Assembly: GCA_029204225.1 (NCBI GenBank)
Contig: CM055112.1
Coordinates: forward strand, 30,668,739-30,732,738
Direction of reading: 5' to 3'
From: Diphasiastrum complanatum
Lineage: Eukaryota > Streptophyta > Lycopodiopsida > Lycopodiales > Lycopodiaceae
DNA length: 64,000 nt
Numbering within the stretch: the first letter of the stretch is position 1; each line of letters begins with the position of its first letter. The notes beneath the pieces are model-generated. The model saw nothing but the letters and a program-made list of their open reading frames with translations, did no database searches and was not told where the DNA came from. Both the position numbers and the translations under genes were made by a program. Shown here piece after piece: positions 61,295 to 64,000 of the stretch.

Positions 61295-62320
61295 TGTTTT
61301 GGAGACCATATAGCTGTAACTCGAATATTACAAAAAGTAGTCATTCCTAAGACCATATGAGGGATTTAACTGTAACTCGAGCACTGTTCGAGTTACCAGT
61401 ACGGAAGAGGTTGTTTTTGAGACCATATAGTTATAACTCAAACACTGTTCGAGTTACCAGTATAGAAGAGGTTGTGTTTGAGACCATATACCTGTAACTT
61501 AAATGGTGTTCAAGTTAGTAGTACAAGAAAAAGTTGTTCCTACAATCACATAGTTGTAACTCGAACAGTGTTCGAGTTATTAGTACAACAAGAGGTTCTT
61601 CCTGAAACCATATGAGACCATATAACTATAAATGGAAGATTATTAGAGTTATGAGTACAAGAAAAAGATTGTTCCTGACCATATTAGCAATATAGCTGTA
61701 ATTAGAGCATTGTTCGAGCTACTAGTATAGAAGGGTAACGTTGTTCCTAAGGCCATATAGTTGTAACTCGAACAATGTTCAAGTTAGTAGTGTATAAGAG
61801 GTTGTTATTGAGACAATATAGTGGTAACTCAAACAGTGTTTGAGTTAGTGGTATAGAGGAGTTGTTCTTGAGACGATATAGCTGTAACTAGAGCACTATT
61901 GGAGTTATCAGTATAGAAGAGGTTGTTCCTGAGACCATATAGTTGTAACTTGAACACTGTTCGAGTTACCAGTACAGAAGAGGTTGTTCCTAAGACCAGG
62001 TAGCTATAACTTGAATGTTGTTCAAGTTAGTAGTAGAAGAAGTGGTTGTTCCTAAGATCACATAGCTGTAACCCGAACACTGTTTGAGTTATTAGTAAAA
62101 CAAGAGGTTCTTCCTGAGACTATATAGATGTAACTTGAACACTATTCGAGTTATCACTACAAGAAAAGGCTGTTTCTGAGAAGATATGGGACCACATAGC
62201 TATAACGAACACTATTCGAGTTACTAATATAGAAGAAATTGTTACTGAGACCATATGAGACAATATAGCTGCAACTCAAACTGTTCAAGTTACCAGGCAA
62301 CTCGAGCAATCTCAAGTTAG
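61295..62320 (+). repeat. Tandem array of ~61-bp units with a palindrome in each
   Basis: About sixteen degenerate units. Typical order: GACCATATAG(C/T)TGTAAC, then TCGAACACTGTTCGAGTT, then A(C/G)(C/T)AGTA, then AGAAGAGGTTGTTCCTGA. The core AACTCGAACA-CTG-TTCGAGTT-type palindrome is present in most units although other positions drift. Two units (near 61,610 and 62,190) have an extra GACCATATGA-type piece. Degenerate single words (AACTCGAGCA) continue to about 62,425. Confidence 0.92.
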
Positions 62321-62667
62321 GACTATTTTGATAGCTTTTTTGTCTTGAATACTTTGAAGAATATCCCAAATTGTGACAACATATGAGAACTATTATGGGC
62401 AACTCGAGCAGTGCTCGAGTTAGAACAATTTTTTATACTCTATTTTATTTAGATACTTTTAACAATATCCCTATCTGTGACAGGACACATCTTATTTATT
62501 CCTTATCTGAATCTACATTGAAGAAAGAAACATATCAAGAAAATGAGATTTGGAGGTCACTATAAATATGACCCAACCAACTAGAGCAGGCTATGGATAG
62601 AAAAATTTTCCATGCCTTCTCTATTATAGTCTAATATTGGTCGCTACTATCGGCAACTTTAGCTCAA

Positions 62668-63480
<813 letters not shown>

Positions 63481-64000
63481 TTCTTCCTTCATTGCACACT
63501 GAACACACCAATAGTTTTTGATCTTGAGATTTCCTCTGTGCTTTCGCTATACCATGTTGATAATCGTTGACCTTTTTGTGTACAAACTCCCCGTCCTATA
63601 GATTGCTTCTCTTTTGATGCCATTGGTGAGTGACCTGTTTGCTTATAGTCTCGACATTGTAGAGATGCAGATCTTGTCTCCATAGAAAGATATTTGATTT
63701 CTAACATTTTCAAAATGGAGGGAAAGACATTTCAAATTTCAAATTGTGCATACAACTTTTTCTTCTGTCGCTGCACAATGAACACACCAACAACTTTTGA
63801 TCTTGGTATTTCCTCTACGCTTCCGCTATACCATGTCGAAGTTCATTGACCTTTTTGCATGCAAATTTTGTGTCCTATAGAGCTCATTACTCGTCCCTTG
63901 TCATCGATGAGTGATCTGTTTGTTATAGTCTTTACATTGTAGAGATGCACCTCTTGTCTCGATAGAGAAATATTTGATGTCTGAAATTTTCACAATAAAG
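63481..64000. repeat. ~279-bp direct repeat running off the window
   Basis: Two tandem units, starting near 63,485 and 63,764, share GAACACACCAA, TTTTGATCTTG, GCTATACCATGT, TTGACCTTTTTG, ACATTGTAGAGATGCA and CTTGTCTC in order, at roughly 80-85% identity by eye. More units may follow beyond 64,000. Confidence 0.85.

Noticed and set aside
61295-62320. CRISPR array
   Set aside because: Regularly spaced repeats, but the whole unit including the would-be spacers is repeated and drifting, no cas genes are near, and the DNA is plant nuclear.

Overview
This is AT-rich nuclear DNA of a vascular plant. The evidence is a plant-type leucine-rich-repeat receptor kinase (LRR-RLK), many plant Ty1/Copia and Ty3/Gypsy retrotransposons with tRNA-iMet-type or TGGCGCC-type primer sites, a tRNA-like SINE, and long dinucleotide microsatellites. 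The density of old, nested, broken LTR retrotransposons suits a large repeat-rich genome such as a gymnosperm. That is inference, and the species cannot be named from this sequence. Apart from two related, disabled LRR-RLK copies I see no ordinary host gene.

Layout. 1-10.7 kb: a diverged Copia LTR (633-890), a fragment of an unrecognised ORF (2.2-3.2 kb) and a minus-strand Gypsy element (10.7 to 4.0 kb). That element keeps the gag zinc knuckle, protease, integrase C-terminus and a large extra ORF after pol, and has lost RT, RNase H and the integrase core. 10.7-12.1 kb: a Copia 5' LTR, primer site and gag start inserted into that Gypsy. 12.1-20.5 kb: left arm of a large inverted duplication, holding a Copia RNase H end with its 3' LTR start, a 57-bp foldback and an LRR-RLK. 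20.5-38.5 kb: spacer made of Gypsy and Copia remnants, including the best-preserved Copia pol (27.1-30.2 kb, minus) and a second Gypsy with an extra ORF after pol (36.0 to 30.5 kb, minus), then (GA)n, a SINE, (TA)n and a CACTA-like end. 38.6-44.4 kb: right arm of the inverted duplication with the second LRR-RLK copy. 44.4-50.7 kb: Copia scraps in both orientations and an unidentified ORF. 50.7-59.1 kb: two related Copia elements facing each other, separated by a 2.2-kb satellite of (CT)n/(GA)n with GTGAGAACC units that switches strand at a hairpin. 59-64 kb: unrecognised sequence, two long (CT)n tracts, an array of about sixteen 61-bp units each carrying a palindrome, and a 279-bp direct repeat running out of the window.

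The strongest observation is the inverted LRR-RLK duplication. Its non-coding flanks are about 94-98% identical by eye, but the kinase exons are only about 88% identical, and each RLK copy is broken by different lesions. The second is that two Gypsy elements carry, in the same place and strand, a post-integrase ORF with the same order of parts: N-terminal domain, Ser/Thr-rich or acidic linker, long coiled coil, C-terminal domain. All identity figures come from hand alignment of short samples and are approximate.
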